Positions 1 to 9,739 of a stretch of DNA of 41,603 nucleotides are shown here, piece by piece. A model generated the notes under the pieces. The model made no database searches, was not told where the DNA came from, and worked only from the letters and a program-made list of their open reading frames with translations. A program made the position numbers and the translations under genes. The first letter of the stretch is position 1. The number at the start of each line of letters is the position of its first letter. The stretch spans positions 7,289 through 48,891 of the forward strand of contig QXZU01000063.1 in NCBI GenBank assembly GCA_009886205.1, in the 5' to 3' direction. Origin of the DNA: K189A clade bacterium. GTDB taxonomy: Bacteria; Pseudomonadota; Gammaproteobacteria; Pseudomonadales; Azotimanducaceae.

Positions 1-1
1 G

Positions 2-1288
2 GAAACCGTCAGCGAAACACCTGCTGCTGAAGAAACAATTGTCGCGGCAGCTAGCGAAACAGAAGCTGCCGTTGATGAAGTTGCAGAAACAGAAGAAGCT
101 GAGGCGGCAACAGAAACCGCAGCAGAGTACGAAACCGTACGATTCCAAGAACTCGCGCTCCCAGAACCACTGGTAGCCGCAGTAGACGAACTCGGCTTCG
201 AATTTTGCACGCCTATCCAAGGCAGATCACTGCCCTTCAGCCTATCTGACTACGACGTTACCGGCCAGGCACAAACAGGCACCGGCAAGACTGCGGCATT
301 TTTAATCACCCTGTTCACCCGCTTCTGGGAGAACCCGCTACAAACTGAACAAGCTTCAGGCACACCTCGCGCATTGGTCCTAGCACCCACACGGGAACTG
401 GCCATGCAAATTGAGGGCGACGCACAGGGCCTGAGTAAGCACATGGGCATGCGCACAGTTTGCGTAGTAGGCGGCATGGACTACGGCAAGCAGCGCGAAG
501 AACTTGAAGAGGGCCCGGTCGATGTATTGGTAGCCACCCCAGGCAGACTGATCGATTTTGTTGAGCGACGAGAAATCAATCTACGTGAAGTAGAAGTACT
601 GGTCATTGATGAAGCAGACCGCATGCTCGACATGGGCTTTATCCCAGACGTGCGCCGCATTGTTTTGCAAACACCGCACAAGCGAAAGCGCCAAACCTTG
701 TTCTTCTCCGCAACGTTTAACGATGCTGTTATGCGCTTAGCACAATCTTGGACCATCGACGCAGAACACATTATTGTTGAACCCGAGAGCGTAGCAACCG
801 ACACTGTAGATCAGAAATTCTGGTTGGTTGGCGCGCGAGAAAGACAAAAAGTACTGTTTCAATTCCTATCCCACGCGCAACCTGAACGGGCAATCATTTT
901 TGCTAACAGACGCGATCAAACCCACCGCATTGTTGAATTTCTGCGGAAGAAAGACATACCGTGTGAAGCGCTGGCTGGCGACGTGCCACAACGCAAGCGC
1001 ATGGCAACTTTAGCCCGCTTCAAAGAGGGTAAGTTACGTTACTTAATAGCAACAGATGTTGCTGGTCGTGGCATCCATGTGGATGGTGTAACCCATGTTG
1101 TAAATTACGAACTACCTGACGATTCAGAAGACTACGTACACCGCATTGGCCGTACCGGACGCGCTGGGGCATCGGGTACATCTATCAGCTTTGTATCTGA
1201 AGATGACGCTTTTAATCTACCTGCGTTGGAGCAATATCTGGGTACTCAGATCAAGTGCATCCAGCCTGATTTGCTGCCAGACAGCTAA
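2..1288 (+). CDS. rhlB: DEAD-box ATP-dependent RNA helicase, RhlB-like (5' partial; frame is open to the window edge)
   Basis: Frame open from nt 2. Helicase motifs visible: AQTGTGKT, PTRELA, DEAD (VLVIDEADRMLDMGF), SAT, HRIGRTGRAG. Acidic Glu/Ala-rich segment precedes the core. Confidence 0.9.
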   Translation, partial: ETVSETPAAEETIVAAASETEAAVDEVAETEEAEAATETAAEYETVRFQELALPEPLVAAVDELGFEFCTPIQGRSLPFSLSDYDVTGQAQTGTGKTAAFLITLFTRFWENPLQTEQASGTPRALVLAPTRELAMQIEGDAQGLSKHMGMRTVCVVGGMDYGKQREELEEGPVDVLVATPGRLIDFVERREINLREVEVLVIDEADRMLDMGFIPDVRRIVLQTPHKRKRQTLFFSATFNDAVMRLAQSWTIDAEHIIVEPESVATDTVDQKFWLVGARERQKVLFQFLSHAQPERAIIFANRRDQTHRIVEFLRKKDIPCEALAGDVPQRKRMATLARFKEGKLRYLIATDVAGRGIHVDGVTHVVNYELPDDSEDYVHRIGRTGRAGASGTSISFVSEDDAFNLPALEQYLGTQIKCIQPDLLPDS

Positions 1289-1323
1289 GGGACGCAGTCT
1301 AAACTGCGGGTTGGAAAAGACTT

Positions 1324-2187
1324 ATGACTGAACAAAAAGCAGACGACGCTGCAACCCAAAACTCGTCTACCGTCACCCAAGTGGCGGTAGTTCAGCATAA
1401 TGCAGGCATAGATGTGGAGGCTAACTTAAGCAAGTTAGAACAACTCTCCACACAGGCCGCCAGCGATGGCGCGCAACTTATCACATGGCCCGAAGCGTTC
1501 GCATACCTGGGCCGACACGACGGCAAAAAAGAAATCTTGGAATCTCTTAGCGAAGGCGGGCCAATCCTTGCGCGCTGCCAAGCATTAGCCCGCAAGCTGC
1601 GCTGCCACTTACTGTTGGGAGGGTTCCACGAAGCTGTGGAGGGCGACCCTGACCGCTGTTACAACACCAGCGTGTACTTAGACGAAACGGGCAGCATTCG
1701 CGCAAGCTATAGAAAAATACACCTATTCGACGTAAGCATTCCAAACGGCCCACAGCTCATGGAATCAAAGCAAACTGCGCCGGGTGAAAAAGCTGTGTGT
1801 GTAGACTCGCCAATGGGCAGTCTGGGCCTAACCATTTGCTATGATGTGCGCTTCCCTAACTTATACCAACGCTTAGCCAGTATGGGCGCGGTTGCTATGA
1901 CAGTACCTTCAGCGTTTACCGCCACCACTGGCGCAGCCCACTGGCACACGTTGCTCCGCGCTCGCGCCATTGAAACCCAGAGCTATGTTATTGCCCCTGC
2001 GCAACATGGCGCGCACAGCGCCAATCGCGCGTCCTACGGACACTCACTCATTGTCGACCCATGGGGCAAGGTCATTGCCGAACTGCCCCAGGGCGACGGT
2101 TACGTTATTGCCAGCGTAGACAGCGAAGAAGTACACAGAATTAGGCGCGAAGTACCCAGCCTTGCTAACCAAAGGCCCATAAGCTAA
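1324..2187 (+). CDS. Carbon-nitrogen hydrolase (nitrilase superfamily, Nit-type omega-amidase-like)
   Basis: Catalytic triad context: E (WPEAFAYLG), K (YRKIHLFDV), C (GLTICYDVRFP). Confidence 0.88.
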   Translation: MTEQKADDAATQNSSTVTQVAVVQHNAGIDVEANLSKLEQLSTQAASDGAQLITWPEAFAYLGRHDGKKEILESLSEGGPILARCQALARKLRCHLLLGGFHEAVEGDPDRCYNTSVYLDETGSIRASYRKIHLFDVSIPNGPQLMESKQTAPGEKAVCVDSPMGSLGLTICYDVRFPNLYQRLASMGAVAMTVPSAFTATTGAAHWHTLLRARAIETQSYVIAPAQHGAHSANRASYGHSLIVDPWGKVIAELPQGDGYVIASVDSEEVHRIRREVPSLANQRPIS

Positions 2188-2190
2188 CCC

Positions 2191-3345
2191 ATGAGCAATC
2201 AACTAGAACAACACGCTCCTCGCGGCAGCGGCCAAATTATTTTCTTACTCGCCGCGCTCATCATCATCGCAGCGGGACTCAAATCTGCCCAAGAAATTAT
2301 GGTGCCATTTTTGTTGGCTGCATTTATAGCCACCATCGCCGCAACACCGATGTTCTGGATTCGCGCCAAAGGCGTACCGGCAGGCATTGCATTGGCATTG
2401 GTGGTGGTTGGTATATTCACCGCTCTTTTACTGATCGGCGCGGTAGCCACACAGTCCACGTCAGCGTTTATCGCCAAGTTACCCTTCTACCAAGAAAGAC
2501 TTGTTAGCATTCAAGGCGACCTTGTCGTGGCGCTAGAAGGCTTTGGTATTCCAGTGGATTTGTCCAAGCTACTTGAAGGATTTTCGCTCAGCTCAGCACT
2601 TAAGTTTGCTGGTTCCACATTGGCAAGCCTGGGTAATTTATTAAGCAATGGCTTTCTAATCATTCTCACAGTTATTTTTATTCTCGCCGAAGCCACTAGC
2701 TTTTACCCAAAGTTAAACTCCGTTTTAAGCAACCCACAGCGCGACTTGGTGTACTTCACACGTTTCGCCAACAACATGAATCGTTACGTGGCCCTGAAAA
2801 CCTCCATGAGCCTGCTCACCGGCTTACTGGTGTCTGTTGCCCTGTGGATATTAGACATCGACTTCCCAATCCTTTGGGGCCTGCTGGCTTTTCTGCTTAA
2901 TTTCATCCCAACCATTGGCTCAATTTTCGCGGCCATACCGCCGTTACTATTAGCCCTCATTCAACATAGCCCAAGCGCAGCTGGCGCTGTAGCACTGGTT
3001 TTTTTCCTCATCAACATGGGCGTAGGCAACGTTTTGGAACCTCGTTACATGGGCAAGGGCTTGGATCTCTCCACGTTGGTAGTGTTTTTGTCTCTGATTT
3101 TTTGGGGCTGGATACTTGGCACAGTAGGTATGTTTCTCTCTGTACCGCTAACCATGACCGGTAAGATCGCTATGGAAGCCAACCCAAGAACAGTGTGGTT
3201 AGCGCGACTACTCGGACAAAGTGAAGGCAGTGAACGGCCTCCAGCCGCTACAATTGAGCAAGACACAGCGCCTACCACGACCCAAAATCAAACCCAGAAT
3301 CCGCCTCTAAACCAGAGTCCTTCTCAGCACGAGTCCGATAACTAA
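2191..3345 (+). CDS. AI-2E family transporter (TqsA/PerM-like permease)
   Basis: Multi-TM protein with family-like segments such as LLAFLLNFIPTIGSIFAAIPP and GNVLEPRYMGKGLDLSTLVVFLSLIFWGWILG. Confidence 0.85.
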   Translation: MSNQLEQHAPRGSGQIIFLLAALIIIAAGLKSAQEIMVPFLLAAFIATIAATPMFWIRAKGVPAGIALALVVVGIFTALLLIGAVATQSTSAFIAKLPFYQERLVSIQGDLVVALEGFGIPVDLSKLLEGFSLSSALKFAGSTLASLGNLLSNGFLIILTVIFILAEATSFYPKLNSVLSNPQRDLVYFTRFANNMNRYVALKTSMSLLTGLLVSVALWILDIDFPILWGLLAFLLNFIPTIGSIFAAIPPLLLALIQHSPSAAGAVALVFFLINMGVGNVLEPRYMGKGLDLSTLVVFLSLIFWGWILGTVGMFLSVPLTMTGKIAMEANPRTVWLARLLGQSEGSERPPAATIEQDTAPTTTQNQTQNPPLNQSPSQHESDN

Positions 3346-4424
3346 TGAGTCAATTTGAACGGCCAAACATTGCGGCTATGCAAGGGTATAGCTCCGGCGA
3401 GCAACCCTTAGAAAAAGAAACGATTAAACTCAACACCAACGAAAACCCGTTTCCTGCCAGCGCAAAAGTGCAGGCAGCATTAATGGATTTCGCAACAGCA
3501 GACCTTAGAGTTTACCCACAACCCACCGCAGACAAATTACGTGACGCCATTGCCGCACATCATGGCCTGACGCGAGATCATGTAATGCTCACCCACGCCG
3601 GTGACGAAGCACTGCGACTGGCCATTACAACCTTTGTTGAACCGGGCGGCACGCTGGGCACTACAGATCCAAGCTATTCCCTGTACCCCGTGCTAAGCAA
3701 AATTCAAGATGCCACAATGCAAACCCTCGCATTGGAAGACGACTGGTCTATTCCAAACACATTTGCTCAGGCTATGACACAACATAACGCCCAGCTAACT
3801 TGTTTGGTGAACCCCCATGCGCCTAGCGGGCACCTTACGCCGCTAGCGACCATTGAGGCCATTGCAGAAAATATCAGCGGCGTACTGTTAGTAGATGAAG
3901 CTTATATCGACTTTGTCGATCCGAGCATTGCCTATTCCACCAAAGATTTGCTTAACGCTCGAGACAACGTACTCGTGCTACGCACCTTCAGCAAAGGCTA
4001 CAGCTTGGCGGGATTACGCCTAGGCTACTTACTTGGCGACCCAGAACTGATCAAACCCATGCTGGAAAAAACCCGCGACAGTTACAATGTAGACGCCATC
4101 AGCCAAGCCCTAGGTTTAGCAGCAATAGAAGATCAGGCCTACGCCCAGGAGACTTGGCGAGTTGTGCGCGAACAAAGACAGGTGCTAAGTGATGCACTCA
4201 GTGCAATGGGCTTTAGCTGCCCCGCAAGTGAAGCCAATTTTTTACTCGCCACAATGCCAGAGGAAATTGACGCAGAAGGATTGTACGAAGCACTGAAAGC
4301 CAAAAGTATTTTAGTGCGCTATTTCCCAACACCAAGACTCAAAGACAAACTACGCATCACAGTAGGCACTGCGGAACAAAACGAAAAGTTGATCGCCACC
4401 ATACGCCAACTAATCACGCGCTAA
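3345..4424 (+). CDS. hisC: Histidinol-phosphate aminotransferase-like PLP aminotransferase
   Basis: LNTNENPFP, LVDEAYIDF, RTFSKGYSLAGLRLGY (PLP lysine). Start codon overlaps the upstream stop (TAATG). Confidence 0.85.
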   Translation: MSQFERPNIAAMQGYSSGEQPLEKETIKLNTNENPFPASAKVQAALMDFATADLRVYPQPTADKLRDAIAAHHGLTRDHVMLTHAGDEALRLAITTFVEPGGTLGTTDPSYSLYPVLSKIQDATMQTLALEDDWSIPNTFAQAMTQHNAQLTCLVNPHAPSGHLTPLATIEAIAENISGVLLVDEAYIDFVDPSIAYSTKDLLNARDNVLVLRTFSKGYSLAGLRLGYLLGDPELIKPMLEKTRDSYNVDAISQALGLAAIEDQAYAQETWRVVREQRQVLSDALSAMGFSCPASEANFLLATMPEEIDAEGLYEALKAKSILVRYFPTPRLKDKLRITVGTAEQNEKLIATIRQLITR

Positions 4425-4465
4425 GCCAATTTGGCTAACTGCCAAGACAAAATGAAAGGGTTCCA

Positions 4466-4936
4466 ATGAGCAAACACCTACTCAATGACGAAAAAATTGC
4501 AGCACTGCCCATCACTCGGGTACAGCACCAATTTAACGACAATGCTATTCGCTCAACAAAAACCCTCAGTTCCGCCACAGGCATGCAGCGCTTAGGCATA
4601 CACCTCGTCACCATTAGCCAAGGAAACGACTCCACTACCCACCATTATCATGATGCCGACGAGGAATTTATTTACATTGTTTCGGGCAAAGGCATTGCAC
4701 GGATTGGCGAGGAATCATTCGAAGTAGGTCCCGGAGACTTTATGGGTTTTCCAGCACCGTCAGATGCCCACAGCTTACACAACCCAAACGCAGAAGATCT
4801 GGTTTACCTCATGGGCGGCGAAGGCTGGCCTGTAGACGTTGTTCATTACCCAGAGATAAAGCGCAGCATGACCCGCTCGCATGGCAAGCGCGCCTACTCC
4901 GACTGGGACGACATTACTGAAGTTAAAAGCCGCTAG
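4466..4936 (+). CDS. Cupin-domain protein
   Basis: Cupin motifs HHYHDADEEFIYIVSGKG and VGPGDFMGFPAPSDAHSLHN. Confidence 0.82.
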   Translation: MSKHLLNDEKIAALPITRVQHQFNDNAIRSTKTLSSATGMQRLGIHLVTISQGNDSTTHHYHDADEEFIYIVSGKGIARIGEESFEVGPGDFMGFPAPSDAHSLHNPNAEDLVYLMGGEGWPVDVVHYPEIKRSMTRSHGKRAYSDWDDITEVKSR

Positions 4937-5086
4937 CGTCGGCAACGCCATTTGGCGAAAGCGGTAAGGTCGAGTACCCTTTACTCGCTTCTTTGAGTGC
5001 ACCCGTTGTGCGAAAGGGGCAAAAACCTGTGACCACTTTTGACCAGAGCATTAGTCGATACCATGTTTGACACTATGTTTGGCAAA

Positions 5087-5134
5087 ATAACTGACAGAAT
5101 AATTGACAGAATAGTTGACAGAATAACTTACAAA
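5087..5134. repeat. Tandem repeat, 4 x 12 nt (consensus ataattgacaga)
   Basis: ataactgacaga / ataattgacaga / atagttgacaga / ataacttacaaa, ending 18 nt before an ATG. Confidence 0.93.
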
Positions 5135-5152
5135 TAATTAAGAGGAGGGGAT

Positions 5153-6058
5153 ATGACTCAGCTACCCGCAGTGAGCCTTGCCGCCGTACCCGGCCGCAGA
5201 TTACAAACCATCGAGATCGCCAAAGAAATTGAAAAGAAAGGTTTCCCCGGCATCTTCGGGCCTAGCCTGGGTGACAGCCTTTCTCTTTGTAACGCCATCG
5301 CGCTGGCCACAACTGATGTCATGATCGGCACAAGTATTACCCCTATATATACACGCAACGTTACCGACTTCGCGCAAACAGCAGGTTTTTTGCACGAAGT
5401 GTCCAATGGTCGCTTTCGTTTTGGTGTCGGCGTCAGCCACGCACCTGCACTGAACAGAATGGGTATTACCGCAGGCAAGCCACTGGGCGATATGCGTAAG
5501 TTTGTTGAAGACATGCACGCGGTGCCACGAGTTGGCGACATGCCCCCTATCGTTTTAGCAACCCTGCGCGACAAAATGATTCAGTTGGCGCAAGAGATCG
5601 GGGGCGGCATGGTATTTGCCAACGGCGCACGTTCTTATATGAGCCATTCACTGGGCAACCTATCTGCCCAAACGCTCAGCAACGATGATTTCTTTATTGG
5701 CAACATGATTCCTACATGTGTCAGCGACGACAAAGCAGCCGCTGCTGCCGTTTGCCGCAAAACCCTGACCAGCTACGCGTTTCTACCCAACTATAGAAAC
5801 TACTGGAAGGCCGCAGGTTTTGAAGAGGAAATGAATGGTGTTGAAGCCGCCATTGCCGAGAAGGACTATGACCGCGTACCTGAATGCCTGTCTGACCGCT
5901 GGCTTGCAGACACCACGCTTTTTGGTAGCGCAGCTGAAGTACGCGAAGGCGTAGAAGCTTGGTTCGACGCGGGCATTAAGACCCCTATCATCGTGCCGTC
6001 TTCAGCATCGGGTGGTCAGATTAAGGCGTTGGAAGAATTCTTCGCCCTCTGGGACTAG
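5153..6058 (+). CDS. LLM-class (luciferase-like) flavin-dependent oxidoreductase
   Basis: GSLxD-like N-terminus, IGTSITPIYTRNVTDFAQTAGFLHEVSNGRFRFGVGVSH. Strong Shine-Dalgarno (AGGAGGGG) before ATG. Confidence 0.85.
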   Translation: MTQLPAVSLAAVPGRRLQTIEIAKEIEKKGFPGIFGPSLGDSLSLCNAIALATTDVMIGTSITPIYTRNVTDFAQTAGFLHEVSNGRFRFGVGVSHAPALNRMGITAGKPLGDMRKFVEDMHAVPRVGDMPPIVLATLRDKMIQLAQEIGGGMVFANGARSYMSHSLGNLSAQTLSNDDFFIGNMIPTCVSDDKAAAAAVCRKTLTSYAFLPNYRNYWKAAGFEEEMNGVEAAIAEKDYDRVPECLSDRWLADTTLFGSAAEVREGVEAWFDAGIKTPIIVPSSASGGQIKALEEFFALWD

Positions 6059-6094
6059 TACCCAGTCACTCTACCCACTACTTGCACCCGCCAC

Positions 6095-6589
6095 TTGCCC
6101 CCAATACGTAAGCTCCGACTCATCAGGCACGGCAACGCGGAGCCAAGTCGGTTTGGGCAAACGGATTATGCACGGCCACTAGATCAACGTGGCCTTGCTG
6201 ATTTACACAACACCACCCAACAACTACTCGCACGTAGCGATAACACCGCAGATTGGTTGTGGGCTAGCTCAGCGGCGAGAACCTCAACCACCGCACAAGC
6301 ACTCTCAGCAATTTGCAATTGCCCCATGCAGTTAGAGAAAGAACTCTATTTAGCAGGCCCAGAATCCATACTCAGCGTGCTGCAGGGTACCCCGGAAGAT
6401 TTTTATGACGTCATACTGGTAGGCCACAACCCTGGCATTAGTATGTTGGCTGGACTGCTCAACAGCCCAGCGCAAACGATTGAGCTAGACACTCTGGGTA
6501 TAGTGGCGCTTACGTTCAAAGGCCAGTGGCAGGATTTGAACTTTGGTCAATGCCAGCTCCATGGCACCTACGACTACAAAACACCTTAG
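6095..6589 (+). CDS. sixA: Phosphohistidine phosphatase SixA-like (histidine phosphatase superfamily); TTG start
   Basis: LIRHGNAE RHG motif, SSAARTSTTAQAL, LVGHNPGISMLAG. Confidence 0.85.
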   Translation: MPPIRKLRLIRHGNAEPSRFGQTDYARPLDQRGLADLHNTTQQLLARSDNTADWLWASSAARTSTTAQALSAICNCPMQLEKELYLAGPESILSVLQGTPEDFYDVILVGHNPGISMLAGLLNSPAQTIELDTLGIVALTFKGQWQDLNFGQCQLHGTYDYKTP

Positions 6590-6657
6590 CAGCCCGCAGA
6601 AAAAACTAGCCGCTTCGACCAGAGAAGAAGGACAAACCGCTTAACTACAGTGTTAGT

Positions 6658-7674
6658 TCAGGCTATCGGTTTAAATATCTTTGCCACATAAAAACCATCC
6701 CAAGGCCCATCTGGCAACACACGCAAAGTCAGCGCCAAGTTCTCATTCAGTAACTTACCCAACCATTGAGTGAGTCCCGGCATTGAGTTGGGCGGATACT
6801 CAGCAATAGGCATAAGCTGCGCATCGGTCTTTTTCAGCAATGACGCCACCACTAATTCGTTTTCATCCGGCGCAAAACTACAGGTGCAATACAGCAAAGT
6901 ACCGCCGGGTTTCAGCGCAGCATAAGCCGAGCGAATAAGACTCTTCTGTTTGCGCTGGGTTTCTTTAACCTTACGCGGACTCCAGTGCTGGTAGGTGCTG
7001 GCATCAAGCCAATTCATCCGCGACTCAGACGAACAAGGCGCGTCTAACAAAACCCGATCAAATCGTTCTGGCACCGCACGCCCAACGCTGCGCCCATCAC
7101 GCTGATAGAAATCAACATTGGTCACACCACAGCGCTGCAAGTTCGCCTGCATACGAAAGAACCTGCCACGTATGGGTTCTACCGCAGCAAGCCTGCCGGT
7201 GTTATTCATACGCGCGGCAATGGCTAAAGTTTTACCGCCGGGAGCAGCGGCTAAATCCAGTATCTCTTCGTCTTGTTGAGGGTTGAGTATCGAAACCGCA
7301 AAATAGCTGGCCGGATTTTGAATATAAATTTGCCCGCTTTCGGCGCTCCCATGCTGAGAAATACCCGCCTCGCGAGCCACTGAATACAAACCAGGCAGCA
7401 ACGCCACCTGCTCGCCCAACGAGCCGCCCAAGTGTTGTTTTAATGACTCAACAAGTTGAACTTTGTCTGCCTCAGAATCTATCCGAAGGTCATTCAACCA
7501 ATAACTCGACACGGTCTTTTGCCCAAGTTCATGAATAATTCTGCCGGCTTGCGCTGGCCCAAAAACCGCCTCAAGACGCTGACAAAAATCCTCGGCAAAC
7601 TGAAAATTCTCGGGCAATAGCGCAACCAACTCTGGATTAGCAGGGAGCACTACAAATTTATTTGCTTTCGCCAC
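6658..7674 (-). CDS. RsmB/NOP2-family RNA (cytosine-C5) methyltransferase
   Basis: LDLAAAPGGKT, DRVLLDAPCSSE (PC motif), LLYCTCSFAPDENE (TC motif). Confidence 0.88.
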   Translation of the reverse strand: MAKANKFVVLPANPELVALLPENFQFAEDFCQRLEAVFGPAQAGRIIHELGQKTVSSYWLNDLRIDSEADKVQLVESLKQHLGGSLGEQVALLPGLYSVAREAGISQHGSAESGQIYIQNPASYFAVSILNPQQDEEILDLAAAPGGKTLAIAARMNNTGRLAAVEPIRGRFFRMQANLQRCGVTNVDFYQRDGRSVGRAVPERFDRVLLDAPCSSESRMNWLDASTYQHWSPRKVKETQRKQKSLIRSAYAALKPGGTLLYCTCSFAPDENELVVASLLKKTDAQLMPIAEYPPNSMPGLTQWLGKLLNENLALTLRVLPDGPWDGFYVAKIFKPIA

Positions 7675-7828
7675 GACGTAAAATCTCTCAATTGCCTTTG
7701 CTTATAACTATTTAGATGGATAAACAGCCAAAAATGGATACCACCCGCTCTTTCTGCAACGGTAGTATTAGACAAAGTATAGGGTGTAATAACACCGCTT
7801 CGTATCATTATTCACAGGAGCCACTTTC

Positions 7829-8497
7829 TTGAAACTCGCAAAACCAGCTTTAGACGTTGGCCTTTACACCAACCAACTGGATCCCAGCCTGGCATTTTGG
7901 CAAGACCAAGTTGGCCTCACGTACAGCGAAATGTTGCCCTTGGGCGGCGGCGCGCGCCAACACCGACACGCCATTGGCGACAGCGTACTGAAGGTTAATC
8001 ATAGCCGACACGAACTAGAGGCAGGCGACAGCGGGCTGAGCAAGCTCAGCATCTACAGTGCCTCGGTTGAGGAACCTGCCCAGCTTTTGGATCCAGACGG
8101 CAACGACATAGACCTTTGCCCTTTAACCGCCCAAAGCCCAAATTTATCTCTGACGCTAGCGGTGACCGATTTAGCCCGCAGCCAAGAGTTCTATGCCCAA
8201 ACCTTGGGACTACCCCAAGACGATGAAGGCGGCTTTCGCGCTGGCGCGTCGCAGATACTACTCACCCAAGGGGGCAAGTTGGGCGAAGTGCCACAAAAAG
8301 CACTGGGGCTGCGCTACATGACCTTTCAAATTTTTGATGTAGTGGCAGAGCACGCCTATGTAATAAGCCACGGTGGCAGCGAAGGCATGGCGCCAGTGCG
8401 GCTAGGCGAAGTTGCCTTTATCAGCTTTGTGCGCGACCCAGACGGCAATTGGATAGAACTCAGCCAACGAAAATCTATTACAGGGTCGCTGGCGTAA
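7829..8497 (+). CDS. VOC-family (glyoxalase/bleomycin resistance fold) protein, two-module; TTG start
   Basis: Repeated VOC-like modules ending ...VRDPDGNWIELSQ; CAGGAG Shine-Dalgarno upstream. Confidence 0.8.
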   Translation: MKLAKPALDVGLYTNQLDPSLAFWQDQVGLTYSEMLPLGGGARQHRHAIGDSVLKVNHSRHELEAGDSGLSKLSIYSASVEEPAQLLDPDGNDIDLCPLTAQSPNLSLTLAVTDLARSQEFYAQTLGLPQDDEGGFRAGASQILLTQGGKLGEVPQKALGLRYMTFQIFDVVAEHAYVISHGGSEGMAPVRLGEVAFISFVRDPDGNWIELSQRKSITGSLA

Positions 8498-8639
8498 ACG
8501 CTAAAAGCCACCATAAGGCGCGTAAGAATCTACGCAGGTCAGCCTGCTGTAGACTAAGAGCCACCTAATAGGTATACCTGTGCAAATGCATTTTGAAATA
8601 TTAGGTTAATACCTAAAAAACTTTATATTGGAGACACTC

Positions 8640-8852
8640 ATGGACTTTTTCTCATTCCTAGTACTGCTGGCCATTGCTTATTTACTGTGGCGCATCAGCG
8701 ATCAGTTACCCGATGTTTTGTATCGATTGAGTGAGATACAAAAAGACATTGCAGATCTGAATAGACGCGGTTTGGAGGCCTCATCTAATACAGCGCCAGC
8801 AACCAAAAAGCCTGCGCCCAAGAAAAAACCAGAAGCAGACAGCGAAGCATAA
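8640..8852 (+). CDS. Small single-TM protein with Lys/Ala/Pro-rich tail
   Basis: ATG at 8640 preceded by TTGGAGA; the ORF track start at 8628 is a TTG. MDFFSFLVLLAIAYLLWRIS TM segment. Confidence 0.6.
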   Translation: MDFFSFLVLLAIAYLLWRISDQLPDVLYRLSEIQKDIADLNRRGLEASSNTAPATKKPAPKKKPEADSEA

Positions 8853-8907
8853 GCAGTGATCAATAAGCACTGATCAATAGACACTGATCAATAGGCACTA
8901 ATAAGTA
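8852..8907. repeat. Degenerate tandem repeat, 4 x 14 nt (consensus agcactgatcaata)
   Basis: agcagtgatcaata / agcactgatcaata / gacactgatcaata / ggcactaataagta read directly. Confidence 0.9.
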
Positions 8908-8922
8908 TTAACTGAAGCGACT

Positions 8923-9729
8923 ATGACCTCCAACAAAGAGCCAACAACCGCTGCCGCTCAGCGCAAAAAGCCATTAGATTGGCGAGTACGCTTTGGCCTT
9001 TTAGTAACGGCTGCGTGGATATTTTTAGGTAGTTCCTATATCACCACGCAAATCGGCTGGGCGGCTTTTTCACGACTGCCCGCCGAGGAATTGGGCAGTT
9101 TCTTAGAGGGTGCCTTTGCACCACTGGCTTTTCTTTGGTTAGTTATCGGCTATTTTTTGCAGCAAAAAGAGCTAGAACAAAATACCGCAGCCCTGCATGC
9201 CCAGGCTCTGCAAATAGGCCGCACGGCAGAACAAGCCATTATTCAGTCAGAAAATTTAGCCGCTAGCGAACTGCACGCAAGACAAGAAGCGTTTTTGCAA
9301 ATAGCGCAATTGGTACGCGCCCAACTTGGCGCCATCGCCGGACTACTTTACACCTCAAGCCAAGGCGACTCTGGAGACGGCACCATAAGCCCAGTTAAAA
9401 TGACTCAACTCTTCTCGGAGCAGAGTAATGGCGACCTAGACCTCTTCACCCGAAGACTTATACAAGCCATTATCCTAGAAGAAGACGACAGCCAGCGATT
9501 CGCCCTATTTTATGGCACCGCCATTCGTGCGCGACACAGCAACCACTTTCTATTCGCCTTTGAACGACTGATGAAAAACGTAAAAGAGGTAGACCCTCAA
9601 GGCATGCTGGAAGATGCACTCACCAGCAGCGCCAATGGGTTACTCTACGTACGCATGAAAGGCTACCAAGCCAAAGCGCCAGAAGAATGGTCAGACCATC
9701 ACAAAACCGGAATTCAGATCAATATTTAG
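8923..9729 (+). CDS. Hypothetical membrane protein (two N-terminal TM segments, cytosolic helical domain)
   Basis: Long ORF with ATG; VRFGLLVTAAWIFLGSSYITTQ and PLAFLWLVIGYFLQQKELEQN hydrophobic segments. Confidence 0.7.
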   Translation: MTSNKEPTTAAAQRKKPLDWRVRFGLLVTAAWIFLGSSYITTQIGWAAFSRLPAEELGSFLEGAFAPLAFLWLVIGYFLQQKELEQNTAALHAQALQIGRTAEQAIIQSENLAASELHARQEAFLQIAQLVRAQLGAIAGLLYTSSQGDSGDGTISPVKMTQLFSEQSNGDLDLFTRRLIQAIILEEDDSQRFALFYGTAIRARHSNHFLFAFERLMKNVKEVDPQGMLEDALTSSANGLLYVRMKGYQAKAPEEWSDHHKTGIQINI

Positions 9730-9739
9730 GACATTAACT

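Noticed and set aside
250-804. Antisense ORFs opposite rhlB
   Set aside because: Ser/Arg/Cys-rich composition, no family resemblance, fully inside a conserved helicase gene on the other strand. The same reasoning applies to other shadow ORFs in the track (e.g. 5158-5574 -, 13510-13902 -, 18955-19323 +, 19940-20572 +, 29430-29876 +).
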